46,577 nucleotides of DNA. Origin: an uncultured Bacilli bacterium. Lineage in GTDB: Bacteria; Bacillota_I; Bacilli_A; RF39; UBA660. The translations under genes were made by a program, and so were the position numbers. The notes under the pieces were generated by a model that saw nothing but the letters and a program-made list of their open reading frames with translations, had not been told where the DNA came from and made no database searches. The stretch is from positions 1-46,577 of the forward strand of contig CALVIU010000003.1 of NCBI GenBank assembly GCA_944331835.1, given 5' to 3'. The first letter of the stretch is position 1. Every line of letters begins with the position of its first letter. Shown one piece after another: positions 1 to 6,991 of this stretch.

Positions 1-51
1 AGAGTCCAAAGGACTCAGTGAAGTAGAAATGTCTTGTAGTGATGCAAGGTC

Positions 52-80
52 AGTCAAATTTGTTTGACTTTTGTTCTTTT
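52..80 (+). terminator. Rho-independent terminator of the gene before the window
   Basis: A 7-bp stem (AGTCAAA 52-58 / TTTGACT 63-69) with a 4-nt loop is followed by a T-rich run to about 80. No coding region is seen in 1-134, so it probably ends a transcript entering from the left. A second small hairpin (GAGTCC/GGACTC, 3-16) lies upstream without a T-tract. Confidence 0.55.
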
Positions 81-94
81 GGTGATAATATGAT
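64..94 (+). promoter_or_regulatory. Possible polA promoter
   Basis: TTGACT (64-69) and TATGAT (89-94) are separated by 19 nt, a rather long spacer. The -35 hexamer lies in the right arm of the preceding terminator. TATAAT at 112-117 is an alternative -10 without a convincing -35. Confidence 0.35.
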
Positions 95-134
95 AAAATG
101 AATATGCAAGTTATAATTAGAATGGAGAAATTGT

Positions 135-2684
135 ATGAAAAAATTAATATTAGTTGATGGTAATAATTTAATGTTTCGAAGTTATTATGCTACTGCTTAT
201 AGTGGTAATATGATGAAAAATTCTAAAGGGTTACCTACCAATGCCTTATTTGGTTTTGTTTCAATGATTAATAAGATAATAGCTGAAGAAAATCCAACAT
301 ATATGGCTGTAGCTTTTGATATAGGGAAAAACTTTCGTAAAGAAAAGTATGACTTTTATAAAGAAGGAAGAATAGATACTCCAGAAGAGTTGAAAATTCA
401 AATGCCCATCGCTAGAGAAATATTAGATGCATGGGGGATCAAACACTTTGAATTAGCACCTTATGAAGCCGATGATATCATTGGTACAATTGCTAAAATG
501 ACTGAAGAAGATCCTGATTTTGTTTCTGTGATAGTTTCTAGTGATAAAGACTTATTACAGCTTATAAGTGATGAAACAGAAGTTAAATTATTAAAGCAAA
601 CTGGCTTTATTCGTTATAATCATGAAACGTTTTTAGAAGATTATAAAATTGAACCTATTAGAATAATCGATTTAAAAGCTTTGATGGGTGATGCTTCTGA
701 TAATATTCCTGGTGTCAAAGGTATTGGTGAAAAAACGGCTTTAAAACTCTTACAAGAATATGGTTCTCTTGATAATATCTATGCGAATTTAGACAACATC
801 AAAGGTAAAGTTCAAGAAAAACTTGCTGCTGATAAAGAAAATGCTTATATGAGTAGAGATATTGCAACCATTTATCGTGAGGTTCCTTTAAATATTACCT
901 TAGAAGATTTGAAATTTAGTTTAGAAGACGATTCAATTCTAAAAGAAAAATATCAGGAATTAGAATTCTTTTCTTTGCTTAAAACTAGTGTAGTTTCTAA
1001 AAAACAAGAAGAAATAAATTATAAAAATATTTCTTCTTTAGATGAATTTGTTTTAGAAGATAAAATAGCTCTTTATTTGGAACTAGATAATGAAAATTAT
1101 CATATGGCTAATATAATTGGTATGAGTATTACAGATGGAACTAATACTTATTATATTAACAACGATTTAGTAATTCCAGTTTTAGAAAAGATAAAGGATA
1201 AAGAAATAATTACGTATGATTTAAAAAAAGTTATTTGTGCTTCTCACATATTTATAAATGGTACATTTGATGCTATGATTGCAGCTTACATATTAGGTTA
1301 CAACCAAAAAGATGATATTGCTTATCTTTCTAATCAGTTCGATGAAAATATTGAATTTTACGATACCCTAAAGAAAAATAACTTTAATAATCCTACAGAA
1401 ATTGTAAAAAAGTGTTTATTTCTATTTAAAATAGCTCCTGACTTCATTAGTAAAATGGAAAGTGAAGGAGACTATGAATTATTTAAGTCTATTGAAATGC
1501 CTTTAGTGCATGTTCTAGCAGACATGGAAATGACGGGTATTAAAGTAGAAAAGAAAGTTTTAGATGACATGCAAGGTGAAATAGAAGTAAAGATCGAACT
1601 TATAGAACAAGAAATTTATAATCTAGCAGGTATAAAGTTTAATATCGGTAGTCCTAAACAATTAGGTGAAGTCTTGTTTGATAAATTAGGGTTAGCTAAG
1701 GGTAAGAAAAATAAAACAGGTTATAAGACTGATGTTAAAGTATTAGAAAAGTTGGCTAAGGATTATCCAATTGCTGAAAAAATATTAGACTATCGAGCTT
1801 TAACTAAACTAAATAGCACCTATATTGCAGGATTAAGCAATTATATCCTAAGTGATGGTAAAATCCATACTATTTATAAGCAAACCTTAACAAGAACAGG
1901 TCGTCTTTCATCAGTTGATCCAAATTTGCAAAATATCCCTGTTCGTGAAGAATTGGGTCGTAAGATTAGAAAAGCCTTTGTACCAGTTAATGATGTACTC
2001 TTAAGCGCCGACTATTCTCAAATTGAACTTCGTATCTTGGCCCATATATCTAAATCAGTTGGTTTAATTAAAGCCTTTCAAAATGATTTAGATATCCATA
2101 CTAAAGTTGCTAGTGATATCTATGGTATTCCAACTGAAGCTGTTACTAAAACTATGCGCCGTACTGCTAAAGCAGTTATATTTGGTATTGTCTATGGTAT
2201 CAGTGGCTTTGGCCTTGGTGAAAACCTACATATTTCGCGCAAGGAAGCTGATGATTTTATCCAAAAGTATTTTGAACTTTACCCAGAAGTAAAAAAATAT
2301 ACGGAAGATATAGTTAAATTTGCTCATGAAAATGGCTATGTTAAAACATTATTTGGTCGCAAGAGAGTAATTGATGAAATCAAAAATCCTAATTATATCA
2401 TCCGTAGTACGGGAGAAAGAATGGCCATGAATACTCCAATCCAAGGAACCAGTGCTGATATTATGAAAATGGCCATGATTAATGTCTACAATCGCTTTAT
2501 TAAAGAAGGTATAACTAGTAAAATACTCCTTCAAGTTCACGATGAAATCATCGTCGACGTCAAAAATAGTGAACTTGACTTAGTAAAAAAGATTATCAAA
2601 GAAGAAATGGAAAATGTTTACAAGTTGGATGTTCCTTTGAAAGTAGAAATTGATACTGGTATCAATTGGTATGAGGCAAAATGA
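135..2684 (+). CDS. polA: DNA polymerase I
   Basis: Repair and Okazaki-fragment processing polymerase. The 849 aa match the usual length. The N-terminal 5'-nuclease shows LVDGNNLMFRSYYA, YEADDIIGTIA, SSDKDLLQL and the helix-hairpin-helix stretch GVKGIGEKTALKLL. The middle (about 300-440) is the 3'-5' exonuclease-like domain; I do not see its usual acidic metal ligands, as in the inactive Bacillus domain. The C-terminal polymerase has TRTGRLSSVDPNLQNIP, motif A (LSADYSQIELRILAHIS), motif B (RRTAKAVIFGIVYGISGFG) and motif C (LQVHDEIIVDV). It heads an operon with the next two genes, overlapping the following start by ATGA. ATG start, preceded by a GGAG-like site. Confidence 0.97.
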   Translation: MKKLILVDGNNLMFRSYYATAYSGNMMKNSKGLPTNALFGFVSMINKIIAEENPTYMAVAFDIGKNFRKEKYDFYKEGRIDTPEELKIQMPIAREILDAWGIKHFELAPYEADDIIGTIAKMTEEDPDFVSVIVSSDKDLLQLISDETEVKLLKQTGFIRYNHETFLEDYKIEPIRIIDLKALMGDASDNIPGVKGIGEKTALKLLQEYGSLDNIYANLDNIKGKVQEKLAADKENAYMSRDIATIYREVPLNITLEDLKFSLEDDSILKEKYQELEFFSLLKTSVVSKKQEEINYKNISSLDEFVLEDKIALYLELDNENYHMANIIGMSITDGTNTYYINNDLVIPVLEKIKDKEIITYDLKKVICASHIFINGTFDAMIAAYILGYNQKDDIAYLSNQFDENIEFYDTLKKNNFNNPTEIVKKCLFLFKIAPDFISKMESEGDYELFKSIEMPLVHVLADMEMTGIKVEKKVLDDMQGEIEVKIELIEQEIYNLAGIKFNIGSPKQLGEVLFDKLGLAKGKKNKTGYKTDVKVLEKLAKDYPIAEKILDYRALTKLNSTYIAGLSNYILSDGKIHTIYKQTLTRTGRLSSVDPNLQNIPVREELGRKIRKAFVPVNDVLLSADYSQIELRILAHISKSVGLIKAFQNDLDIHTKVASDIYGIPTEAVTKTMRRTAKAVIFGIVYGISGFGLGENLHISRKEADDFIQKYFELYPEVKKYTEDIVKFAHENGYVKTLFGRKRVIDEIKNPNYIIRSTGERMAMNTPIQGTSADIMKMAMINVYNRFIKEGITSKILLQVHDEIIVDVKNSELDLVKKIIKEEMENVYKLDVPLKVEIDTGINWYEAK

Positions 2685-3553
2685 TAGAAAGTGTTATAGA
2701 AAAATATAATTATCCAGCTGATTTAGCCAATTTCTTGCGAGATTTATATCCTTGGTTAATCGAATATTTTGGTAGTGATAAAAAGGATATAATTGATGCT
2801 ATGTTTTTAGATACACCAATATTTACTAATACAAATAGTTATGAAATAGTGAAAAAATATGGGGACTTGGAAAACTTAGGGATAGTTAAAGAAGATGATT
2901 TTAAAAGAGCTAGCGGGGTATGTTCTTTTGATGTAGATGTAATTTGGGAAAATGGCGAATACAAAATAGACAAGTATAAAAGAGCGGTTAGTGTATCAGG
3001 AGACATTTCTGAAGATCGTGTTAAATCCGATCTTATTCATGAAATATGCCACGCTATTAAAACTTATTACAATGGTTTTGTCATTTGTGGCGACATATTA
3101 ATTGAACGAGATGGTTTAATTATTCGCAGAAGTAAATTAATTAATGAGAATAACAGAGTAAGAAAAGCATTAATAGAAGAACATAATGTAGCTTTTGAGG
3201 AAGGCCTTAATTCTTTAGCGGAAGAATGGCTAGCTAAAAAAGTAATTGATCCCGATTATGAAGTGAAAGGTTATGGTTTAATCACTCAAATGGCTAGAAA
3301 TGTAGTTCGTGGATTAGATTGTTTACCAGAATTAATAAATGCTCAAATTTATAAAACAGATGTTGATTTTATTCCCGAATATGAAAAATTAATGGCTATA
3401 TCTGATTTAATATATCAAAAGAATTTAGAATTATTTGAAGCTATATTTGATAAAGAAAAATTCAATAAAATAAATGCAGAACTTCAAAGTATAATAATTA
3501 ATGATTACAATCCATTAATAAAAGAGATTATAACAACTAAAGTAGAAAGGTGA
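2681..3553 (+). CDS. Putative zinc metallopeptidase (HExxH), unknown family
   Basis: I do not recognise the family. The visible signature is HEICH (H120, E121, H124) in a predicted helix, followed about 50 residues later by FEEGLNSLAEEW (E173/E174), the arrangement of gluzincin zinc peptidases, where a downstream Glu is the third ligand. There is no signal peptide or membrane segment, so it should act in the cytoplasm. The 290-aa ORF overlaps the polA stop by ATGA and ends just before mutM, so it is co-transcribed and translationally coupled to two DNA-repair genes. A repair-related role would be guilt by association only. Confidence 0.6.
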   Translation: MIESVIEKYNYPADLANFLRDLYPWLIEYFGSDKKDIIDAMFLDTPIFTNTNSYEIVKKYGDLENLGIVKEDDFKRASGVCSFDVDVIWENGEYKIDKYKRAVSVSGDISEDRVKSDLIHEICHAIKTYYNGFVICGDILIERDGLIIRRSKLINENNRVRKALIEEHNVAFEEGLNSLAEEWLAKKVIDPDYEVKGYGLITQMARNVVRGLDCLPELINAQIYKTDVDFIPEYEKLMAISDLIYQKNLELFEAIFDKEKFNKINAELQSIIINDYNPLIKEIITTKVER

Positions 3554-3558
3554 TGTTT

Positions 3559-4380
3559 ATGCCAGAGATAGCAGAAGTTGAAACAGTTAGAAATACTTTA
3601 AAAAATATGATATTAAATAAGAAAATAAAAAGTGTTAATGTAATATATCCCAAAATGCTTGAAAGCGGTGTAGAAGAATTTAAAAAATTACTTCCAGGAA
3701 GAAAATTTATTGATATTAAAAGAATTGGTAAATGGTTAATATTTGATTTGGGAGAATATTATTTGCTTAGTCATTTACGGATGGAAGGAAAATTTTTTGT
3801 TAAAAATAGTGATGAAGAAATAAATAAACACGAACATATAATTATTACATTTACTGATGGTATTGATTTAAGATATCACGATACTAGAAAGTTTGGTAGA
3901 ATGAATTTAATTAAAAAAGAAGATTTAAATAGTACTGAGGCAATAAAAAAGCAGGGTATTGAACCAATAAGTGATGAGTTAACTAAAGAGTACTTATATG
4001 ATAAAATTAGCAAAAAACATTTGCCAATGAAAACAATCCTCTTAGATCAAACAATCATTGCTGGTCTTGGTAATATCTATGCCGATGAAGTCTTATTTGC
4101 TTCCAAAATAAATCCTTTAAAAAAAGGTGTAGATGTAACAATGGATGAGTGTGAAAGAATAAGAAAGTCTTCTAAAAAAATAATCGAAGAGGCAATTAAG
4201 TATGGGGGAACAACTATAAAAAGTTATACTTCTTCTCTAGGTGTTACAGGAAGATTCCAACAATTCTTGCAAGTTCACAAAAGAGAAGGAGAACCTTGTA
4301 ATGTTTGTGGTACTCCCATTGAAAGAATAAAAGTTGGTGGCAGAAGTACATATTTTTGCCCAAAATGTCAAGAAATGTAA
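3559..4380 (+). CDS. mutM: Formamidopyrimidine-DNA glycosylase
   Basis: Removes 8-oxoguanine and formamidopyrimidines and nicks the abasic site. The ATG at 3559 was chosen over the upstream GTG/ATG (3550/3553) because the family needs Pro as residue 2, here MPEIAEVETVR, whose Pro becomes the catalytic N-terminus; AAAGG lies at 3546-3550. The H2TH region includes DQTIIAGLGNIYADEVLF, and the C-terminal zinc finger is CNVCGTPIERIKVGGRSTYF followed by CPKC. At 273 aa it is normal length. polA-mutM is a classic Firmicutes pair; here a putative metallopeptidase gene sits between them. Confidence 0.95.
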   Translation: MPEIAEVETVRNTLKNMILNKKIKSVNVIYPKMLESGVEEFKKLLPGRKFIDIKRIGKWLIFDLGEYYLLSHLRMEGKFFVKNSDEEINKHEHIIITFTDGIDLRYHDTRKFGRMNLIKKEDLNSTEAIKKQGIEPISDELTKEYLYDKISKKHLPMKTILLDQTIIAGLGNIYADEVLFASKINPLKKGVDVTMDECERIRKSSKKIIEEAIKYGGTTIKSYTSSLGVTGRFQQFLQVHKREGEPCNVCGTPIERIKVGGRSTYFCPKCQEM

Positions 4381-4393
4381 GTTTACATTCGTT

Positions 4394-4427
4394 CAACCCG
4401 TAGGGGTTGTTTTTTTTTTTTTTTTTT
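4394..4427 (+). terminator. Terminator after mutM
   Basis: CAACCC (4394-4399), loop GTAG, GGGTTG (4404-4409), then 18 uninterrupted T (4410-4427). It closes the polA-mutM operon 14 nt after the stop and separates it from the retroelement. Confidence 0.85.
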
Positions 4428-4435
4428 GGTATTAT
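4407..4435 (+). promoter_or_regulatory. Putative promoter of the DGR target gene
   Basis: TTGTTT (4407-4412) and TATTAT (4430-4435) are 17 nt apart. The -35 overlaps the terminator stem and the spacer is almost wholly the T-tract. The same TTGTTT-17-TATTAT arrangement recurs at 26718-26746. Confidence 0.4.
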
Positions 4436-4519
4436 AGGAAATATAGAGAGTATGTATGAAAAAATGAGGCAGTTTATTTGACGCCAATTTACAATATTCC
4501 TCAGAAAGGATTGGAGAAA

Positions 4520-5650
4520 ATGAAGAAGAAATATTTAATTATTAGTATAAGTGTTTTACTTGTATTATCTACTTGTTTATATGTATTTATAAGTGATACT
4601 ACAGAAAAAGTAGTTATAAGCAGTAATAAGGAAAGTAACAGAAGTGTAGTTAATACTAATGCATTAACGATGATGTATGAAACAGAAGCGGGTAGCGGAG
4701 AATATCAAGTTAGTAGTGATACTTCTTGGCCAACTGATGGATATACATTTAATGAAACTTTGTCAAAGTGTGAAAATGGAAGTGCTCTTACTTGGGACAA
4801 TGAAAATAAAAGAGTAGTTGTATCAACTTCAGTTTCTGATAAGTGTTATGTTTACTTTGATAAAGAACCAGATGTTATATATTTAGCAAGTTATATAACA
4901 AGTCAATATACAACAGATGGGGAAAATGGATTATATTATCACGATGCGGACTTAGCAAATGGAGCAGGGGATAATAGTTATCGTTTTAGTGGAGCAAATC
5001 CAAATAACTATGTGTGTTTTGGAACAGATGAAGTAAGTTGTCCAGAAGATAACTTGTATCGAATAATTGGAGTATTTAATGGACAAGTAAAACTAATAAA
5101 ATCAACAAGTTATGGAAATTATGTTTGGGATGATGGAAATAGTAATACTTGGGATGCGAGTACGAAACCAGATATATATACAACATTAAATACAACATAC
5201 TATAATACACTAGGAAGTGAATGGCAAAGTAAAATAGCCACACATAGTTGGAAAGTAGGGGGAATGGCAAGAGATACATCAGCAACAGCAAAAGATTATT
5301 ACGATACAGAAGTAGGTACAGGACAAAGTGGATACGAAGAAACGATGAAAATAGGACTAATGTATGTAAGTGATTATGGATATGGAGCAAGCGAGGAATA
5401 TTGGACAACAGAACTAAATAATTATGAACCAACAGTAGATTCAAATTGGATGTATTTAGGCGCTTATGAATGGTTAATTTCCCGCAATTCGGGCAATACG
5501 TACAGTGCGTTCAGTGTGGGCAGCGCAGGATATGTGGGCAGCCGCCGCGTGAACTATACGTATGCGGTGAGGCCGTCCTTCTATCTGGAGTCTGATGTAA
5601 CATATGCTAGCGGATCAGGCAGTATGACTGACCCGCTAAAGATAAACTAG
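4520..5650 (+). CDS. DGR target: membrane-anchored C-type-lectin-like variable protein
   Basis: The ATG at 4520 is preferred over TTG at 4478: it has AAAGGA/GGAG upstream and gives a proper N-terminus, MKKKYLIISISVLLVLSTCL, a single membrane anchor or uncleaved signal. The 376-aa product then has an extracytoplasmic region; the last half (from about YRIIGVFNGQVKLIKS) looks like the C-type-lectin/formylglycine-enzyme-like fold common in DGR targets, ending with WLISR...AVRPSFYL. Residues 325-348 fall in the variable repeat. Thirteen codons there differ from the template, mostly Asn in the template becoming Gly, Ser, Arg or Tyr. No LPxTG anchor is present. Likely role: surface display of a diversified binding site; the ligand is unknown. 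Confidence 0.85.
   Translation: MKKKYLIISISVLLVLSTCLYVFISDTTEKVVISSNKESNRSVVNTNALTMMYETEAGSGEYQVSSDTSWPTDGYTFNETLSKCENGSALTWDNENKRVVVSTSVSDKCYVYFDKEPDVIYLASYITSQYTTDGENGLYYHDADLANGAGDNSYRFSGANPNNYVCFGTDEVSCPEDNLYRIIGVFNGQVKLIKSTSYGNYVWDDGNSNTWDASTKPDIYTTLNTTYYNTLGSEWQSKIATHSWKVGGMARDTSATAKDYYDTEVGTGQSGYEETMKIGLMYVSDYGYGASEEYWTTELNNYEPTVDSNWMYLGAYEWLISRNSGNTYSAFSVGSAGYVGSRRVNYTYAVRPSFYLESDVTYASGSGSMTDPLKIN
5475..5575 (+). repeat. DGR variable repeat (VR)
   Basis: This 101-bp repeat matches the template at 5893-5993 without gaps. All 17 mismatches (5493, 5501, 5505, 5514, 5519, 5520, 5523, 5525, 5537, 5538, 5541, 5543, 5544, 5546, 5547, 5555, 5561) are adenines in the template: 12 have become G, 3 T and 2 C. 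The 3' end, 5562-5575 (TGCGGTGAGGCCG core), is identical and G+C rich, as expected where mutagenic homing initiates. Confidence 0.96.
5608..5638 (+). other. Inverted repeat just downstream of the VR
   Basis: TAGCGG (5608-5613) pairs with CCGCTA (5633-5638), with an inner CAGT/ACTG (5620-5623/5627-5630). It sits in the last codons of the target gene, 33 bp past the VR. In the Bordetella phage DGR a hairpin/cruciform just downstream of the VR promotes homing; the same function here is inference. Confidence 0.5.
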
Positions 5651-5652
5651 GG

Positions 5653-5674
5653 GCGAAGAAAGGCTCGTCTTCGC
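5653..5674 (+). other. Hairpin after the target stop codon
   Basis: GCGAAGA (5653-5659) and TCTTCGC (5668-5674) form a perfect 7-bp stem with an 8-nt loop, three bases after the stop. No long T-tract follows, so it is a weak terminator candidate or part of the DGR homing/RNA structure. Confidence 0.5.
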
Positions 5675-5758
5675 GCCTTTACGGTGCGAGGCGAGCGGGG
5701 TAAAAATTGGGCTACGAGAGAGTAAGGTTGAAGACAAACATTGATGAAAAATTGGACT

Positions 5759-5792
5759 CTGCCACATCTGCGTGTAAATGCAGGTGTGGCAG
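5759..5792 (+). ncRNA. Strong hairpin in the VR-TR spacer (candidate TR-RNA structure)
   Basis: A 13-bp stem (5759-5771/5780-5792) with one G-U pair and an 8-nt loop, unusually G+C rich for this genome. A second hairpin, ATTGCTAC 5801-5808 / GTGGCAAT 5821-5828, follows at once. Neither is in a credible reading frame. They are probably folded parts of the TR-containing RNA, or regulatory structures. Confidence 0.5.
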
Positions 5793-5832
5793 GCACGCAT
5801 ATTGCTACTTTGTGCAGTCAGTGGCAATGAAT

Positions 5833-5871
5833 AGTTATATTTAACATACCTTCTTTCATTTAAATATAACT
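5833..5871 (+). other. A+U hairpin upstream of the TR
   Basis: AGTTATATTTAA (5833-5844) pairs perfectly over 12 bp with 5860-5871, with a 15-nt pyrimidine-rich loop (CATACCTTCTTTCAT). A hairpin of the same design lies on the other side of the TR at 6190-6236. Confidence 0.55.
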
Positions 5872-5892
5872 TATTATTGGGTAATCTTATGA

Positions 5893-5993
5893 TAATTTCC
5901 CGCAATTCGGACAATACGAACAATGCGTTCAATGTGAACAACACAGGATATGTGAACAACAACAACGTGAACAATACGAATGCGGTGAGGCCG
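5893..5993 (+). repeat. DGR template repeat (TR)
   Basis: Invariant donor copy of the VR, 418 bp downstream on the same strand and upstream of the reverse transcriptase. Read in the VR frame it is dominated by AAC/AAT codons (14), the design that allows the widest amino-acid choice when A is mutated without creating stops. It has no start codon of its own and runs into stops just after the repeat (frame ...AVRPRPL*). Confidence 0.96.
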
Positions 5994-6031
5994 AGACCTT
6001 TATAGTTCTAGGATGATAAGATTAAGGTTTT

Positions 6032-6085
6032 ATGATGAATGAGATAAAGGACAAAGATTATCCTGAGCAATATGCTCGAATATGA
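6032..6085 (+). other. Possible micro-ORF sharing a peptide motif with 16919-16984
   Basis: ATGATG at 6032 opens 17 codons containing NEIKDKDYPE, with AAGG 4 nt upstream. The copy at 16919 encodes NEMKDKDYPE. The differences inside the motif (ATA/ATG, CCT/CCA, GAG/GAA) are all at third codon positions, which hints at coding constraint. It could instead be an RNA element. Confidence 0.3.
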
Positions 6086-6189
6086 AATATGCACGGAGGG
6101 TTATACGTAACCTTCCTATATGGCATATTGATAAATTTTGACGATGATTAATTAAATTTGAGGCTGGTTTCCTTTCCTGGCTTTACCGA

Positions 6190-6242
6190 GTGATAAAAAT
6201 TAAATGCTTTCTCCTTTCTTATTTAATTTTTATCACACTTTT
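6190..6242 (+). terminator. Perfect 16-bp hairpin with T-tract; possible attenuator before DGR accessory genes
   Basis: GTGATAAAAATTAAAT (6190-6205) pairs perfectly with 6221-6236, followed by six T (6239-6244). It could end the TR RNA. The 15-nt loop contains CTCCTTT (6211-6217), complementary to the AAAGGAG ribosome site (6262-6268) of the next gene and resembling the 16S anti-SD, so a loop-SD interaction is conceivable. Confidence 0.55.
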
Positions 6243-6273
6243 TTAATGAATATTTTGTAGTAAAGGAGTAGTA

Positions 6274-6654
6274 ATGAATAAAAATTATGTTTCCCTTTAT
6301 AAATCGGGAAAGTTTTACAATGCATTCGGGGACGATGGTTTGATATTACATCATTTAATTGGGTATAAATTTGTAGAGTACAAACAATCAGTTGGTTTTC
6401 CAGAAAGTGCTTTTGGAAAAGTTAAAAGTTTATTAGATGATGTAGATATATCTTATAAAGTTTATGATAAAGATATATTAATTGAAGAAAAGAAGGGTAA
6501 TAATAAAAAATATAACAAGGTATTAAGTGAAGCTTTAAAGAAATATGATTTAGAAAAAAGACTTATAAGAATTAAAGATAAAATTAATACCTTTAGTGCT
6601 GAAGATTTAGAAAAAATAATCGAGGGTATTGAAAGTGGAAAAGATAACGAATAA
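6274..6654 (+). CDS. DGR accessory protein, MutS domain-I-like
   Basis: 126 aa. The first 65 residues (YKSGKFYNAFGDDGLILHHL ... VGFPESAFGKVKSLLDD ... YKVYDKD) resemble the mismatch-recognition domain I of MutS, whose pattern is K-x-G-x-FY-x-x-F-x-x-DA. The rest is helical and charged. No ATPase or clamp domains exist, so this is not a mismatch-repair MutS. MutS-like small proteins are known beside some DGRs. It has a strong SD (AAAGGAG, 6262-6268) and overlaps the Avd gene by 26 bp. It might bind mismatched cDNA-target duplexes during homing; that role is inference. Confidence 0.7.
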   Translation: MNKNYVSLYKSGKFYNAFGDDGLILHHLIGYKFVEYKQSVGFPESAFGKVKSLLDDVDISYKVYDKDILIEEKKGNNKKYNKVLSEALKKYDLEKRLIRIKDKINTFSAEDLEKIIEGIESGKDNE

Positions 6655-6991
6655 TGAGAAATTTTTAATAATAAAAAATATTAAAAGTTTTATTTTAGGT
6701 TTAGAAAAAATACTGTTAACTTTTCCTAAGAAAGATTTAATTTCAAGAAGTTTAGTTTATAATGATTCTTTAGAGCTTTTAGAATTAGTTGTTAAGGCTA
6801 ATTATGAAAATAATATTGATCTTAAACATAATTATCAAATTGCAGCTTTAGCTAAAATAAATAAAATAGATTTTTATTTAGAAAGGGCATATAAACTTAA
6901 ATATATAAGTGAAAAACAATGTTTAAGTAAAACGGGACAATTACTTAAAATTAATAAAATGATTTATGTGTGGTGTCGTAATGAAAAATGA
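6629..6991 (+). CDS. avd: Avd-like accessory variability determinant
   Basis: 120 aa, all helical, basic, no signal or membrane segment. It fits the four-helix Avd family, which forms a barrel-shaped pentamer that binds the reverse transcriptase and TR RNA. Family-like features are the C-terminal run YISEKQCLSKTGQLLKINKM and the helix NYQIAALAKINKIDFYLERA. The start is TTG at 6629 with GAGGG at 6622-6626, inside the preceding gene; the next gene overlaps its end. The location immediately before the reverse transcriptase is the standard DGR order. The family call rests on context and pattern, not an alignment. Confidence 0.75.
   Translation: MKVEKITNNEKFLIIKNIKSFILGLEKILLTFPKKDLISRSLVYNDSLELLELVVKANYENNIDLKHNYQIAALAKINKIDFYLERAYKLKYISEKQCLSKTGQLLKINKMIYVWCRNEK

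Larger units (their letters stand above)
5994..6273 (+). ncRNA. Structured spacer between TR and the DGR accessory genes
   Basis: In known DGRs the RNA just 3' of the TR is structured and needed for cDNA priming. Here a bipartite hairpin stands out: AATATGC 6086-6092 / GCATATT 6123-6129 enclosing GGAGGGTTA 6095-6103 / TAACCTTCC 6108-6116 with a 4-nt loop. It is followed by the A+U hairpin at 6190-6236. A short element at 6032-6130 is shared with 16919-17026. No ordinary gene is seen. Confidence 0.5.

Noticed and set aside
5076-5444. 122-aa minus-strand ORF inside the DGR target
   Set aside because: Leu/Tyr-rich shadow of the coding strand, without ribosome site.
5636-5974. 112-aa ORF on the minus strand across VR tail and TR
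   Set aside because: It is the antisense of the repeats and hairpins, has no ribosome site and low complexity; it exists because the TR lacks T-rich stop complements.
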